From assembly GCF_014203715.1 (NCBI RefSeq), contig NZ_JACHJP010000004.1, positions 613,856 through 677,855 on the forward strand: a DNA stretch of 64,000 nucleotides. The letters run 5' to 3'. The notes beneath the pieces were generated by a model, which saw only the letters and a program-made list of their open reading frames with translations, did not search any database and was not told the origin of the DNA. Below are positions 33,079 to 41,112 of this stretch, in pieces; the first letter of the stretch is position 1, and each line of letters opens with the position of its first letter. This stretch comes from Streptosporangium saharense (GTDB lineage: Bacteria > Actinomycetota > Actinomycetes > Streptosporangiales > Streptosporangiaceae). The position numbers and the translations under genes are program-made.

Positions 33079-33380
33079 TCGGACGCTCCCGGCCCGCAGG
33101 ACGCCACCGCGACGGGCAGGCGCACACCCCGGTGTATCGGCGGGTGTGGGACGGCCCGGCTCGGGCGGAGGCTGAGGTGTTGGGAAGCATCTCGCCGGGA
33201 TGGTCGGTGCTCTACAGCCTGAGCATGCGCCGCTTCTTCGGCCTGTGCGCTTGGCCTTCCCCGCAACCGGTGATGATCAGTGACGCCACCGCCGAAGGCT
33301 TGGAGCAGCGGATGCGCGAGACCGAGACGCTGCTGATCCTGCGGATGCCGCTCTCTGAGTCGTTGGGGAGGGCGGCGTGA
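33075..33380 (+). CDS. small unknown protein 2 of the cluster
   Basis: 101 residues from GTG 33075, overlapping the previous stop (GTGA). YSLSMRRFFGLCAWPSPQPV and EGLEQRMRETETLLILRMP are its most distinctive parts. No known family. Co-translation with its neighbours is the main evidence that it is a real gene. Confidence 0.6.
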   Translation: MIGRSRPAGRHRDGQAHTPVYRRVWDGPARAEAEVLGSISPGWSVLYSLSMRRFFGLCAWPSPQPVMISDATAEGLEQRMRETETLLILRMPLSESLGRAA

Positions 33381-33703
33381 GGAGTTGCGAGGCCGTACAG
33401 CAAGCCCACCCGGACTGGCTCGTGTTCCACAACTCGGCGACCGGGGTGTGGAGCGCTTATCGGCGTGCTCTGCCGTACAGACCGGGATCTCGAAGCGTGT
33501 CGCTGGTGCGGGCCGCGTCGGTTGAGGAGTTGGACCGCAAGCTGGCCGCTCAGGTGTTCCCGGTGGTGCCGCCGAGCATCCGGGCCGTGGCCGTCGCCCG
33601 TGCGCTTCAGGCCCGAACCGCTCATGCCGTCCGGGCCGTCACCGTCCAGGCCGGGCGGGCCGGTCAGCGGCCACCTGGCCTGCGCAGACTTCTGCGCTCC
33701 TAA
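33377..33703 (+). CDS. small unknown protein 3 of the cluster
   Basis: 108 residues from GTG 33377, again overlapping the preceding stop by GTGA. QQAHPDWLVFHNSATGVWSA and YRRALPYRPGS resemble the later cluster member at 33985 (HPGWRYEQRDLPGLPRWWAI), so the two may be distant paralogues. Function unknown. Confidence 0.6.
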   Translation: MRSCEAVQQAHPDWLVFHNSATGVWSAYRRALPYRPGSRSVSLVRAASVEELDRKLAAQVFPVVPPSIRAVAVARALQARTAHAVRAVTVQAGRAGQRPPGLRRLLRS

Positions 33704-33706
33704 GCC

Positions 33707-33752
33707 GGTACGGCGGGCAGGGGAAATCATCCCGTCCTCTGCCCGCCGTACC
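33707..33752 (+). terminator. 14-bp perfect inverted repeat before the fourth small gene
   Basis: GGTACGGCGGGCAG (33707-33720) pairs exactly with 33739-33752. There is no T-run, and the right arm ends two bases before an ATG at 33755, so the hairpin would cover that start. It may be a terminator for the first three genes or a translational switch. Confidence 0.6.
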
Positions 33753-33754
33753 CC

Positions 33755-33988
33755 ATGAACGTGCGGCTCAGGTTGGAGGGCTTGGGCCGCACACCTCGCA
33801 AGGCGGCTCCCATACACGTCGGGACATGGCAGGGCGTGTTGGGGAAGGGGGAGCCGCCTGGCGCACCGGTCTTCCACAACGTGTGGAAGGCCGGTCCTCC
33901 TCCAGGGTGCCCGGTCTGTGCTCCCCGGCTCGGGGCCGGGCACCCGCCCCATCCATTCCTGAAACTCCCGCACCAGGGACGACCATGA
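33755..33988 (+). CDS. small unknown protein 4 of the cluster
   Basis: 77 residues from ATG 33755, with no normal ribosome site because the start lies right behind a hairpin. It is Pro- and Gly-rich (GKGEPPGAPVFHN, AGPPPGCPVCAPRLGAG). The stop overlaps the next ATG (ATGA). No family recognised; it may be a leader-like frame rather than a stable protein. Confidence 0.45.
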   Translation: MNVRLRLEGLGRTPRKAAPIHVGTWQGVLGKGEPPGAPVFHNVWKAGPPPGCPVCAPRLGAGHPPHPFLKLPHQGRP

Positions 33989-34218
33989 CCGATCTCGAAC
34001 GGCGGCTGATCGACGTGCTCGTCAGCACGCACCCCGGCTGGCGCTACGAACAACGCGACCTGCCCGGACTGCCCCGGTGGTGGGCCATCCGGTACTACCC
34101 GCTGCGGCCCGACCAGCGCAAAGCCGGGGCTCGGGACGTGCTGGGCCGTACCAGCCTGCGCCGGTTGGTCAGCGCGTTGGCACGCCACGACAAGATCCTC
34201 CACAACCTCCGCTACTGA
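33985..34218 (+). CDS. small unknown protein 5 of the cluster
   Basis: 77 residues from ATG 33985, with AGGGA five bases upstream. MTDLERRLIDVLVSTHPGWR and YEQRDLPGLPRWWAIRYYPL suggest a small alpha/beta domain related to the gene at 33377. The BldC-like gene follows after nine bases, so it is part of the same transcript. Confidence 0.6.
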   Translation: MTDLERRLIDVLVSTHPGWRYEQRDLPGLPRWWAIRYYPLRPDQRKAGARDVLGRTSLRRLVSALARHDKILHNLRY

Positions 34219-34227
34219 AGGCCACGC

Positions 34228-34455
34228 ATGCCGTACAGGACAAAGAAGAAACCCCCCACGCCCGACGGAACCTTCGCCACAGGAGAGACCACCGACCGGC
34301 TTCTCACCCCCGGCGAAGTGGCGCACATCTTCGGCGTCGATCCCAAGACCGTCAACCGGTGGTCGCTCACCGGGAAGATTCCGTCGATCAGGACGCCGAG
34401 TGGGCAGCGCCGTTACCGACAGAGCGACATCAACGCCCTCATCGTCTCGCGGTGA
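34228..34455 (+). CDS. BldC/MerR-like small DNA-binding protein
   Basis: 75 residues. The core LLTPGEVAHIFGVDPKTVNR and WSLTGKIPSIRTPSGQRRYR is the winged helix-turn-helix of BldC and of excisionases. BldC proteins bind direct repeats and control development genes in streptomycetes, while similar proteins serve as excisionases in integrative elements. It closes a cluster of five small unknown genes, opposite an XRE/TPR regulator; no integrase is in view, so a chromosomal regulator is more likely. Confidence 0.85.
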   Translation: MPYRTKKKPPTPDGTFATGETTDRLLTPGEVAHIFGVDPKTVNRWSLTGKIPSIRTPSGQRRYRQSDINALIVSR

Positions 34456-34456
34456 T

Positions 34457-34909
34457 TCAGACCAGCCAGTGGCCGTCGCGCATCAGGTCGCGTTCTCGCA
34501 GTTCGTCGACCTCGCGCCAGGACTGGATGCGGTGGGGGACGACCCTGAACCAGCGGTACGGCGTGGTTGACTCGCGGGGGTCGAAGCCGGTGCGTTCGGC
34601 GAACCGGTCTCCCAGCTCCGGTGGCAGGGCGTCGATCTCCAGGACCTCGACCTCGCCCTCGATCATGGACACGTCGCGGGTGTGGCCGAGTGCGAGCCGT
34701 ACGGTCCGGGTGGCGGCCAGGTTCCTGCCGGTCGGGCTCGCGGCCGGGGTGGACAGCAGCAGTGCCTCGCCGTCCCAGTCGAAGGACAGCGGCACGAGGT
34801 ACGGCACGCCGTCCGCCGAGGCGCTGGCCACCCAGAGATCGACGTCGTGGGCGAGCCGGTACTCGGTGTCGCGACGGCGGCGGGCGCGGGAACGCGGTTC
34901 GGGGCTCAT
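34457..34909 (-). CDS. pyridoxamine-phosphate-oxidase-like (split-barrel) protein
   Basis: 150 residues. YRLAHDVDLWVASASADGVP, YLVPLSFDWDGEALLLSTPA and ASPTGRNLAATRTVRLALGH follow the split-barrel flavin or F420-binding family. The start overlaps the stop of the VOC gene upstream (ATGA), so the two are one operon. Substrate unknown. Converges on the BldC-like gene with a single base between stops. Confidence 0.8.
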   Translation of the reverse strand: MSPEPRSRARRRRDTEYRLAHDVDLWVASASADGVPYLVPLSFDWDGEALLLSTPAASPTGRNLAATRTVRLALGHTRDVSMIEGEVEVLEIDALPPELGDRFAERTGFDPRESTTPYRWFRVVPHRIQSWREVDELRERDLMRDGHWLV

Positions 34910-35262
34910 CAGTCCTGGAGGAGGCCGAGGACGTTGCCGTCGAGGTCGGTGACCGTGGCCACCAGACGACCGCCGCCGACGTCGTGAGCGGCCTCCTTGA
35001 GGGTGGCACCCGCGGCGGTCACCTCGGCGAGCTTGGCCTCGATGTCGGTCACGTGCCAGTAGGCCACCGGCGAGTCCGGGCTCTGCGGTCCACCGGCGGG
35101 CACCAGGCCGATGTGCTGGCCCTCGACGTCGAAGCCGACGTAGTAGGGGGAGTCGGCCTGCGGCGCCACGCCGAGCAGGGCCGTGTAGACCGCCTTGGCC
35201 TTCTCGAGGTCGGTCACCGGGTGCAGCACGGTCTTGATGCCCTGGTGGGAAGAGTCGGCCAT
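34909..35262 (-). CDS. VOC-family (glyoxalase-like) protein
   Basis: 117 residues from ATG 35262, with AGGAG five bases upstream. One VOC module pair: GIKTVLHPVTDLEKAKAVYT, then YYVGFDVEGQHIGLVPAG, and second half YWHVTDIEAKLAEVTAAGAT with LVATVTDLDGNVLGLLQD. It could be a metal-dependent lyase or dioxygenase or a drug-binding protein. Co-translated with the split-barrel flavin protein downstream. Confidence 0.88.
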   Translation of the reverse strand: MADSSHQGIKTVLHPVTDLEKAKAVYTALLGVAPQADSPYYVGFDVEGQHIGLVPAGGPQSPDSPVAYWHVTDIEAKLAEVTAAGATLKEAAHDVGGGRLVATVTDLDGNVLGLLQD

Positions 35263-35424
35263 GATCACTCCTGGGTGGATCGTCTGTGTCGGACGGGAAC
35301 CACGCTATCGACGGCCCACGGTCGGGCGCTTCTCGAATCCTGACCGGTCACCTGTATGTGGACATAAATTACGGCTTATATGGATAAATCGTAGAAGACG
35401 GTAACGCGTCGTCTTTTTGGGTCG

Positions 35425-35877
35425 ATGGGAACCTCGGGGGTTGTCCGGGTGTTCGCTCGGTACCGCTGGCGTCCCCGCGCGATGGCCCGATGGGAGAAGG
35501 CGCAGACCATGGTGGGGTTCGTGGTGGTGGTCGGGATGGTCGCGTTCGTGGCGCTCGGCGCCCTGGTGTGGACGGTCCCGGTGCGGGGCGCGCGTCCCCG
35601 ACCTGCGGCGCCGTGGCCGGTCGAGGCATACGCGCTGGGCACCGTGCCGAAGGACGGCGAACTGGAGATCCAGCACCTCAGAACCACCTGGCCGCAGGCC
35701 GAGGAGTGGGCGGTGACACACTCCCTGGCGGCCGACGTGGACGAGGTGTACGTCAGGCGGAACAGGACGACGTGGATCTGGCGGAACGGCGAACAGGTCA
35801 GAAAGATCACCCGAGGCGACCACGGAGACGCGCCGCACCCGGTCGTCGCCAGGCTGGCGAAGGACGAACACGTATGA
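35425..35877 (+). CDS. single-helix membrane protein of unknown function
   Basis: 150 residues from ATG 35425 (an in-frame ATG at 35482 is possible). One strong membrane helix at about 29-51 (MVGFVVVVGMVAFVALGALV) with a basic stretch in front predicts the C-terminal 95 residues outside. That part has WPQAEEWAVTHSLAADVDEV and VYVRRNRTTWIWRNGEQVRK, a small soluble domain I cannot place. No clear ribosome site. Confidence 0.55.
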   Translation: MGTSGVVRVFARYRWRPRAMARWEKAQTMVGFVVVVGMVAFVALGALVWTVPVRGARPRPAAPWPVEAYALGTVPKDGELEIQHLRTTWPQAEEWAVTHSLAADVDEVYVRRNRTTWIWRNGEQVRKITRGDHGDAPHPVVARLAKDEHV

Positions 35878-35889
35878 CGGTACGGCCCA

Positions 35890-36440
35890 CACCGTGAAGA
35901 TGATCACGTGGGGGTACGGCCCGCAGAGCGGGTCACCGGGACGAGCGTGAGGGGACGGGCTCGCATCACGGGGACGAACGCGTGACGTCTACGCTCCGCC
36001 TCGCGGAGCGGACCGCGACGGTACGGCCCGCAGAGCGGGTCACCAGGATGAGTATGAGGTACGGCCTGCGGAACGGGTTGCCGGGACGAGCGTTGAGGGG
36101 ACGGGCCCGCACCACGGGGACGGACACGTGACGTCTACTCTCCGCCTCGCGGAGCGGACCGTGACGGTACGGCCCGCAGAATGGGTTGCCGGGACAGGCG
36201 TGTGACGTCTATGGCCCGCCTCGCGGAGTGGGTCACCCGGGACGCGCGTGAGGGGACAGCCCGCATCGCGGAGTGGGTCACGGGGACAAGCGGGGGGGTA
36301 CGGCCTGCGGAACGGGTTATCGGGACAGGCGTGTGACGTCTGTGGCCGCGCCTCGCGGAGTGGGTTACTCGGGACGCGCGTGGCGGTACGGCTCGCAGCG
36401 TGGGAGCGGGTGTGCGCACACGGCCTCCACGGATCGGCTT
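35890..36440. repeat. field of degenerate 30-40 bp tandem repeats, no gene
   Basis: About 550 bases made of imperfect copies of GTACGGCCCGCAGAGCGGGT followed by CACCGGGACGAGCGTGAG, near 35914, 36020, 36055, 36166, 36298 and 36385, with interspersed CGTGACGTCTA and CGCCTCGCGGAGCGG words. Many units contain the small palindrome CCGCAGAGCGG or CCTCGCGGAG. Frames through it are low-complexity and shift with each unit, so it is noncoding. It lies after the single-helix membrane protein and downstream of the truncated response regulator. Confidence 0.8.
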
Positions 36441-36452
36441 CGCCGTACGGGA

Positions 36453-36860
36453 TCAGGAGTGGCCCGCGTCCCTGACCAGTAGGGCCGCCTGGACGCGGTT
36501 GGAGCAGTTGAGTTTGGTCAGGATTCGGCTCACGTAGGTTTTGACGGACGCCTCGCTCATGGACAGGCCACGGCCGATCTCGGCGTTCGACATGCCCTCG
36601 GCCAGCAGGCGCAGGACCTCGGACTCGCGGGGGGCCAGTGTGCCGAGCAGCTCGGAGGCCCGGCGTCCGCGTTCGATCTCGGCGGGGGTGACCATGTCCA
36701 GGACCAGCCTGGTCACCGGGGGAGAGAGGTAGGCGTCGCCGCCGTACGCCGCCCTGACGGCACGGATCAGCTCGTCGGGCGTGCAGCTCTTGAGCACGAA
36801 CCCGGCCGCGCCGCCCCGCAGCGCCCGCACCACGTTGGGCTCGGTGCCGAACGACTTGAC
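36453..36860 (-). pseudogene. 5'-truncated NarL-family response regulator
   Basis: The remaining 130 or so residues start at FGTEPNVVRALRGGAAGFVL (end of a receiver domain, conserved Lys included) and run through the LuxR-type helix-turn-helix LAPRESEVLRLLAEGMSNAE, ASVKTYVSRILTKLN. The first 75-80 residues, with the phosphoacceptor Asp, are missing; reading frame is lost exactly at the TnpB element. A GTG at 36833 could still start a DNA-binding fragment, but it would not respond to a kinase. Confidence 0.85.
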
Positions 36861-36872
36861 TTCCTCCCGGCC

Positions 36873-38105
36873 CTAAAGGACCGGGATTCCCCGTGCCGCT
36901 GGCGCGGCATGCTGCCGCGCTCGTGGCCGGGGCGGTTGACGCTTCACAGACCGCCTGATGGCGAGGTCTCCACGTCCTGAGACCGCCTGCCCGGCGGCCT
37001 TGATGTTCTTGGCCGCGTTCACGTCGGCGTGCTCGACATGGCCGCAGGAGGTGCAGGCGAACCGCGCTTGGCTCTCACGCGATGCCGCATCCACCACCCT
37101 GCATGCCGAGCACGTCTGGGACGTGTACGCCGCCGGGACCTTGATCACCTTGCTGCCGGTGTGCCGGGCCGCGTTGTTCACCGCGAGTTCCAGCCCATAC
37201 CAGCCCTTATCCAAGATCGCTCTGTTGAGGCCGGACTTCTGAGTGACCCGAGAGCCAGGCCGCTCGATGGTGCCCTTCGCTGTGGCCGTCATGTTCCTCG
37301 TGGTGAGGTCTTCCAGCACGACCGTGCCGTACCGGACGGTGACCGTCGCGGCGAGCTGGGCGTTGAAGTCCGCGCGGCGGGAGCGGACCCGCCGCATGAG
37401 CGCGCCCAGTTTGGCCACCACGCGCTTGCGCCGGTTGCTGCCCTTACGGGTGCGGGCGAGCTGGTGCTGGAGGCGGCGATACCGTTGCCTCTCGCCGCCG
37501 GTGATGAACGGCCGGTCGTGGAACGTCCCGTCGCTCGTGGTCGCGGCGACCACCACTCCCCGGTCGATCCCCACAGCCGGGCCGGGATGCGCCTCGGGAG
37601 TGCTCTTGCCGTCCTCGACGAGGAACGACACGAACCAGTTCCTGCCGTCGCGGGTGATCGTGGCCGAGCGCACGACACCGCCGAGGGGACGCGACCAGCG
37701 AAACCGCACCCATCCAAGCTTCGGCAGTTTCACCCGGCCCCACCGGCGGCCGATCTGTTGCACGACGATCTGCTTGGCGTCGGGGAACCGGAACGACGGC
37801 GACCACCTGCGATGGGACCGCCACCGGATCTTCCAGGCCCCGTGGGTTGTGACCGCCTGGTCCAGATCCTTGAGCGTCTGCTGGAGCACGTGGGAGGGCG
37901 CGTCCGACAGCCAGCCGAAATCCCGTTTGGCGTCGGCGAGTTGCCTGCACTGCTCGGCGTAGCCGATGAATGCGCCGCGCCGCCGATACTCCCGGCGCTG
38001 CTCCAGGCCGGTGTTCCACACCGACCGGCAAATACCGCCGATCTGTTCGGCGAACTCGGCCTGTGCCGGGGTGAACTCGATCCGATACCTGCGGCCGGAC
38101 AGCAT
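36873..38105 (-). CDS. tnpB: RNA-guided endonuclease TnpB
   Basis: 410 residues from ATG 38105, with GGGAGG six bases upstream. The RuvC triad is complete: Asp181 (AVGIDRGVVV), Glu265 (VVLEDLTTRN) and Asp361 (HADVNAAKNI). The zinc finger is CSAC ... CTSCGH near 335-355. TnpB uses an RNA derived from the element's end to cut DNA at sites bearing a short adjacent motif, which helps the element persist. The frame is full length, so it is probably active. The guide in this copy would be read from the flank beginning GTCGTTCGGCACC. Confidence 0.92.
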   Translation of the reverse strand: MLSGRRYRIEFTPAQAEFAEQIGGICRSVWNTGLEQRREYRRRGAFIGYAEQCRQLADAKRDFGWLSDAPSHVLQQTLKDLDQAVTTHGAWKIRWRSHRRWSPSFRFPDAKQIVVQQIGRRWGRVKLPKLGWVRFRWSRPLGGVVRSATITRDGRNWFVSFLVEDGKSTPEAHPGPAVGIDRGVVVAATTSDGTFHDRPFITGGERQRYRRLQHQLARTRKGSNRRKRVVAKLGALMRRVRSRRADFNAQLAATVTVRYGTVVLEDLTTRNMTATAKGTIERPGSRVTQKSGLNRAILDKGWYGLELAVNNAARHTGSKVIKVPAAYTSQTCSACRVVDAASRESQARFACTSCGHVEHADVNAAKNIKAAGQAVSGRGDLAIRRSVKRQPPRPRARQHAAPAARGIPVL

Positions 38106-38159
38106 GAAACACCTCCCTCCACGGAACACCCAAGATATCCAATGGTACCCTGCGGGATC

Positions 38160-38345
38160 ATGGTTGAGCGTATGAGCGTTCGGGAACTCCGAGACAACCT
38201 TGGCCATCGCGTCGGAGCGGCGCACCTGGCCGGGGAGCACACCATCGTGGAGAAGTACGGCGAAACCCAAGCCGTCCTCGTCCCCTACACATGGTGGGCC
38301 GAACGGCAAGACACGCGGGACGGTTCCGGGCTTACCCCGCCCTGA
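38160..38345 (+). CDS. Phd/YefM-type antitoxin, no toxin partner
   Basis: 61 residues from ATG 38160 (or 38172). MSVRELRDNLGHRVGAAHLA with HTIVEKYGETQAVLVPYTWW is the Phd/YefM DNA-binding fold, in which the first helix-loop binds operators. No toxin gene follows. It is divergent from tnpB, 54 bases between starts, so it may regulate tnpB or its own promoter. The C-terminus ends within the element's left-end hairpin region. Confidence 0.8.
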   Translation: MVERMSVRELRDNLGHRVGAAHLAGEHTIVEKYGETQAVLVPYTWWAERQDTRDGSGLTPP

Positions 38346-38366
38346 AGAACGGGGCCTGCACCCTCC

Positions 38367-38948
38367 AACGAGAGCGGTCAGCTTCCCCTGGTGGTGTTCG
38401 GTGTGCTGCTGGTCGGCGGCGAGTACACCTCGGGGACGATCACGGCCTCGTTGACGGCGGTGCCGCGACGCGGCCTGTTCTACGCGGGCAAGGTGCTGGC
38501 CGGGGCGCTGACGGCCCTGGGCGTCTCGGCGGTCTCGGTGGCCGTGTCCTTCGTCGCCGCCCAGGTGGGGCTGGGGCCGTACGGTATCTTGATCGGCGCG
38601 CCGGGGGTGGGGCAGGCTGTCGTCGGCGCGTGGCTCTATCTGGGTCTGATCTGCGTGTTCGCCATGGGGGTCGCGACGATGCTGCGGGGTTCTGCGGGGC
38701 CGCTCGCGATCCTGATGCCGCTGCTGTTCCTCGGTTCGCAGGGGCTCGGGAACATCTCCGGCCTGAAGACCGTGACCCAGTATCTCCCCGACCAGGCGGC
38801 TTCGGTGATCATGCACCTCACCGGGCCTGAGGGCGACCCGAGGTTCGGCCGTGACTTCGGTCCCTGGACGGGGATGGGCGTTCTCGTGCTCTGGGTCGCG
38901 CTCTCGCTCGGGGGCGGCTACCTCGTGCTGCGCCGCCGCGACGCCTGA
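38367..38948 (+). pseudogene. 5'-truncated ABC-2 permease
   Basis: The sequence enters at NESGQLPLVVFGVLLVGGEY, which is normally preceded by a first membrane helix and about 50 residues. The rest is intact: TSGTITASLTAVPRRGLFYA, several hydrophobic helices and a final LVLWVALSLGGGYLVLRRRD. The missing start falls at the edge of the TnpB element. No ATPase gene remains nearby. A GTG at 38391 might allow expression of a non-functional fragment. Confidence 0.8.
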
Positions 38949-38952
38949 GCCG

Positions 38953-40164
38953 TCACACGTCCCAGGTCACCGGCAGGCTCTTGACGCCGTAGATGTCGGC
39001 GGTCTCCGGGCGCAGGACTACCTCTTCCTCGGGTACGGCGAGGCGCAGCGTGGGGAAGCGGTTCAGCAGGGCCGGGAAGGCGACGCGCATCTCGACGCGG
39101 GCGAGCTGCTGGCCAAGGCACTGGTGGACGCCGTGGCCGAAGGCCAGGTGCCCGCCGTCGTCCCGGCGCAGGTCGAGTACGTGGGGGTCGGGGAAGTGCT
39201 CGGGGTCGCGGTTGGCGGTGTTGTAGGACAGCAGGACCGTCGTCCCGGCCTCGATGGTCCGCCCGCCGAGCTCGACGTCCTCAAGCGTGGCCCGCATGAA
39301 CATCTTGGCGACGCTCAGGTAGCGCAGCAGCTCCTCGACGGCCCGGTCGGTGAGCGCGGGGTCGGCGCGCAGCGCGGCGAGCTGCGCCGGGTTGCGCAGC
39401 AGCGCGAAGGTGCCCAGGGCCAGCATGTTCGCTGTGGTGTCGAGCCCGGCCGCCAGCAGGAGCAGGCTCATCCCGCGCAACTCCTCGTCGGTCAGGTCGC
39501 CGTGGGTGAGGTCGCTGAGCACGTCGTCGGTGGGGTTGGCGCGCTTGGCGGCCACCAGCTCCGCGAGGTAGGCCTGGGTCGCGACGTAGGCAGCCATCAG
39601 GTCCTCGTCGCTGGTCTCGCCGCTGACGAACGACTCGACGTGCCGCTGGAAGGACCCCCGGTCCTCGTACGGCACGCCGAGCAGCTCGCAGATCACGATG
39701 GCGGGGATGGGCTTGGCGAACGCGGTCACCAGGTCGGTCGGCGGCCCGGTCTTCTCCATGGCGTCCAGGTGGTCGGCGGTGATCCGCTCGACGCGCTCGG
39801 TGAGCTGTCGCATGCGCCGTACGGTGAACTTGCCGACCAGCGGCTTGCGGTAGCGCGCGTGCCGGGGCCCGTCCATGAGCAGGAACTCGCCGGGCGGCGC
39901 GGGAGGGACCTCGACGTCGCCGTAGTCGATCAGCGGGTGGTGGCGCATGAGCTCCTTGCGCGAGCTGAAGCGCCGGTCGCCCAGGGCCGCCCTGACCAGG
40001 TCGTAGCCGGTGACCAGCCAGCCCCGGTGCCCGTCGGGGAAGGTGAAGCGGCTGATGGGACCGTGCTCCTGGGCCTCGACCAGTTCCGCGGGCGGGTCGA
40101 AGGGACAGCCGGGCCCGCGCGTGGTCGGCAGCGTCGTGACGGTGTGTTCCACGGTCATCCTCAT
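38953..40164 (-). CDS. cytochrome P450
   Basis: 403 residues from ATG 40164 (ATG 40158 possible). I-helix AAGLDTTANM, K-helix EELLRYLS and heme loop FGHGVHQCLGQQLAR with the axial Cys at about 349 are all present. The size and sequence match the soluble bacterial class related to CYP105/CYP107, which hydroxylate natural products or xenobiotics with ferredoxin partners. No ferredoxin or biosynthetic genes are adjacent. It is divergent from a GbsR/MarR-like regulator, its probable controller. Confidence 0.93.
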   Translation of the reverse strand: MRMTVEHTVTTLPTTRGPGCPFDPPAELVEAQEHGPISRFTFPDGHRGWLVTGYDLVRAALGDRRFSSRKELMRHHPLIDYGDVEVPPAPPGEFLLMDGPRHARYRKPLVGKFTVRRMRQLTERVERITADHLDAMEKTGPPTDLVTAFAKPIPAIVICELLGVPYEDRGSFQRHVESFVSGETSDEDLMAAYVATQAYLAELVAAKRANPTDDVLSDLTHGDLTDEELRGMSLLLLAAGLDTTANMLALGTFALLRNPAQLAALRADPALTDRAVEELLRYLSVAKMFMRATLEDVELGGRTIEAGTTVLLSYNTANRDPEHFPDPHVLDLRRDDGGHLAFGHGVHQCLGQQLARVEMRVAFPALLNRFPTLRLAVPEEEVVLRPETADIYGVKSLPVTWDV

Positions 40165-40305
40165 CTCGCGATAGTACGTGTTTTGTATATCTCGAAAGCT
40201 ACGTTGCGTTCAGAAATCCTGTCAATCGGGGGTTGAGTGTTTGCCCAGATAAATGGCGATAAATCAGTGCAATGACGCTGGGGGTGAACGCAACCGATCG
40301 TTGCA

Positions 40306-41049
40306 ATGGATGGAGGCGAAGGCAATAATGACGGCATGCCAGGAGGACGGTTGACCCAGCGGGACCGCCAGCGCATCGCGACCGGGCTCGCCGACGGACT
40401 CCCCTACGCCGAGATCGCCAGGCGGCTCGACCGGCCGACCTCGACGATCAGCAGGGAGATCGCGCGCAACGGCGGTGCCAGCGGCTACCAGCCCCAGCGG
40501 GCACACCAGGCCACCCTCCAGCGGGCCCGGCGCGGCACCCCGGCACCCCCGCGCGGGGCCGAGTCGCCGACCGGCGCGCTGGAGGAGGAGATCATCGAGA
40601 TAGCGGTCAGGACGGGGCTGCCGAGGATGATGGCGCGCGTCCACCTCGACCTGCTGCTGTCCGAGGGCGGCAGGCGCACCGCGGCCGAGCTGACCCGCAG
40701 GCTGAAGGTCAGCCCGGCCTCCGTCTCCGTCGCCGTGAACTACCTGGTCGAGCAGGGGTTCGTCCGGCGCGAGCGCGATCCCCGGCGGCGGCGCGACGTC
40801 TACGTGGTCGACGACGACGCGTGGTACCACTCGATCGTGGTCAGCTCGCAGCGGACCCTTGAGGTGGCGCGGCGCTCGAAGGAGGCGGCCAGGGCATTCG
40901 GGCTCGACAGCTCTGTGGGGCGGCGCCTGGCCAGGGGAGGAGAGCTCATGGAGCGGGTCAGCCTGGACATGCTGGCGTCGGCGGAACGCTGGCACACGTC
41001 CGCCCGGGCCCGTGTCGTGTTCCGCTGGCCCCGGCGGGCGAGGGAATAA
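40306..41049 (+). CDS. regulator with IS30-like HTH and GbsR/MarR domain
   Basis: 247 residues from ATG 40306 (ATG 40336 in frame). Residues 14-55 are an HTH_38 domain as in IS30 transposases (LTQRDRQRIATGLADGLPYA, EIARRLDRPTSTISREIARN). Residues 85-165 are a winged helix of GbsR/MarR type (RTAAELTRRLKVSPASVSVA, VNYLVEQGFVRRERDPRRRR). Two DNA-binding units in one chain could bridge operators. It is divergent from the P450 gene. Confidence 0.8.
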   Translation: MDGGEGNNDGMPGGRLTQRDRQRIATGLADGLPYAEIARRLDRPTSTISREIARNGGASGYQPQRAHQATLQRARRGTPAPPRGAESPTGALEEEIIEIAVRTGLPRMMARVHLDLLLSEGGRRTAAELTRRLKVSPASVSVAVNYLVEQGFVRRERDPRRRRDVYVVDDDAWYHSIVVSSQRTLEVARRSKEAARAFGLDSSVGRRLARGGELMERVSLDMLASAERWHTSARARVVFRWPRRARE

Positions 41050-41112
41050 CGCCGGACAGGAGAGAATTATCCCTTCTATTCAAGTAGGAATGCAGGGTTA
41101 TTGGAGGGCCGG

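Larger units (their letters stand above)
36856..38366 (-). mobile_element. TnpB element (IS200/IS605 or IS607-like, TnpB only) with antitoxin gene
   Basis: The element contains tnpB on the minus strand and a Phd-type gene on the plus strand, with no tyrosine or serine transposase. The tnpB-distal end reads, on the minus strand, ...GGGCCGGGAGGAAGTCAA at about 36856-36874, a typical right end from which the guide of the omega RNA would continue into the flank. The other end lies near 38346-38366, with the hairpin-like CCCCGCCCTGAAGAACGGGG. Boundaries are approximate. It separates a broken response regulator from a broken ABC permease. Confidence 0.75.

Noticed and set aside
38953..40164. P450 as partner of the Trp-rich mini-gene at 5127
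   Set aside because: P450s of the crosslinked-peptide classes sit beside their precursor; this one is 34 kb away next to its own regulator.
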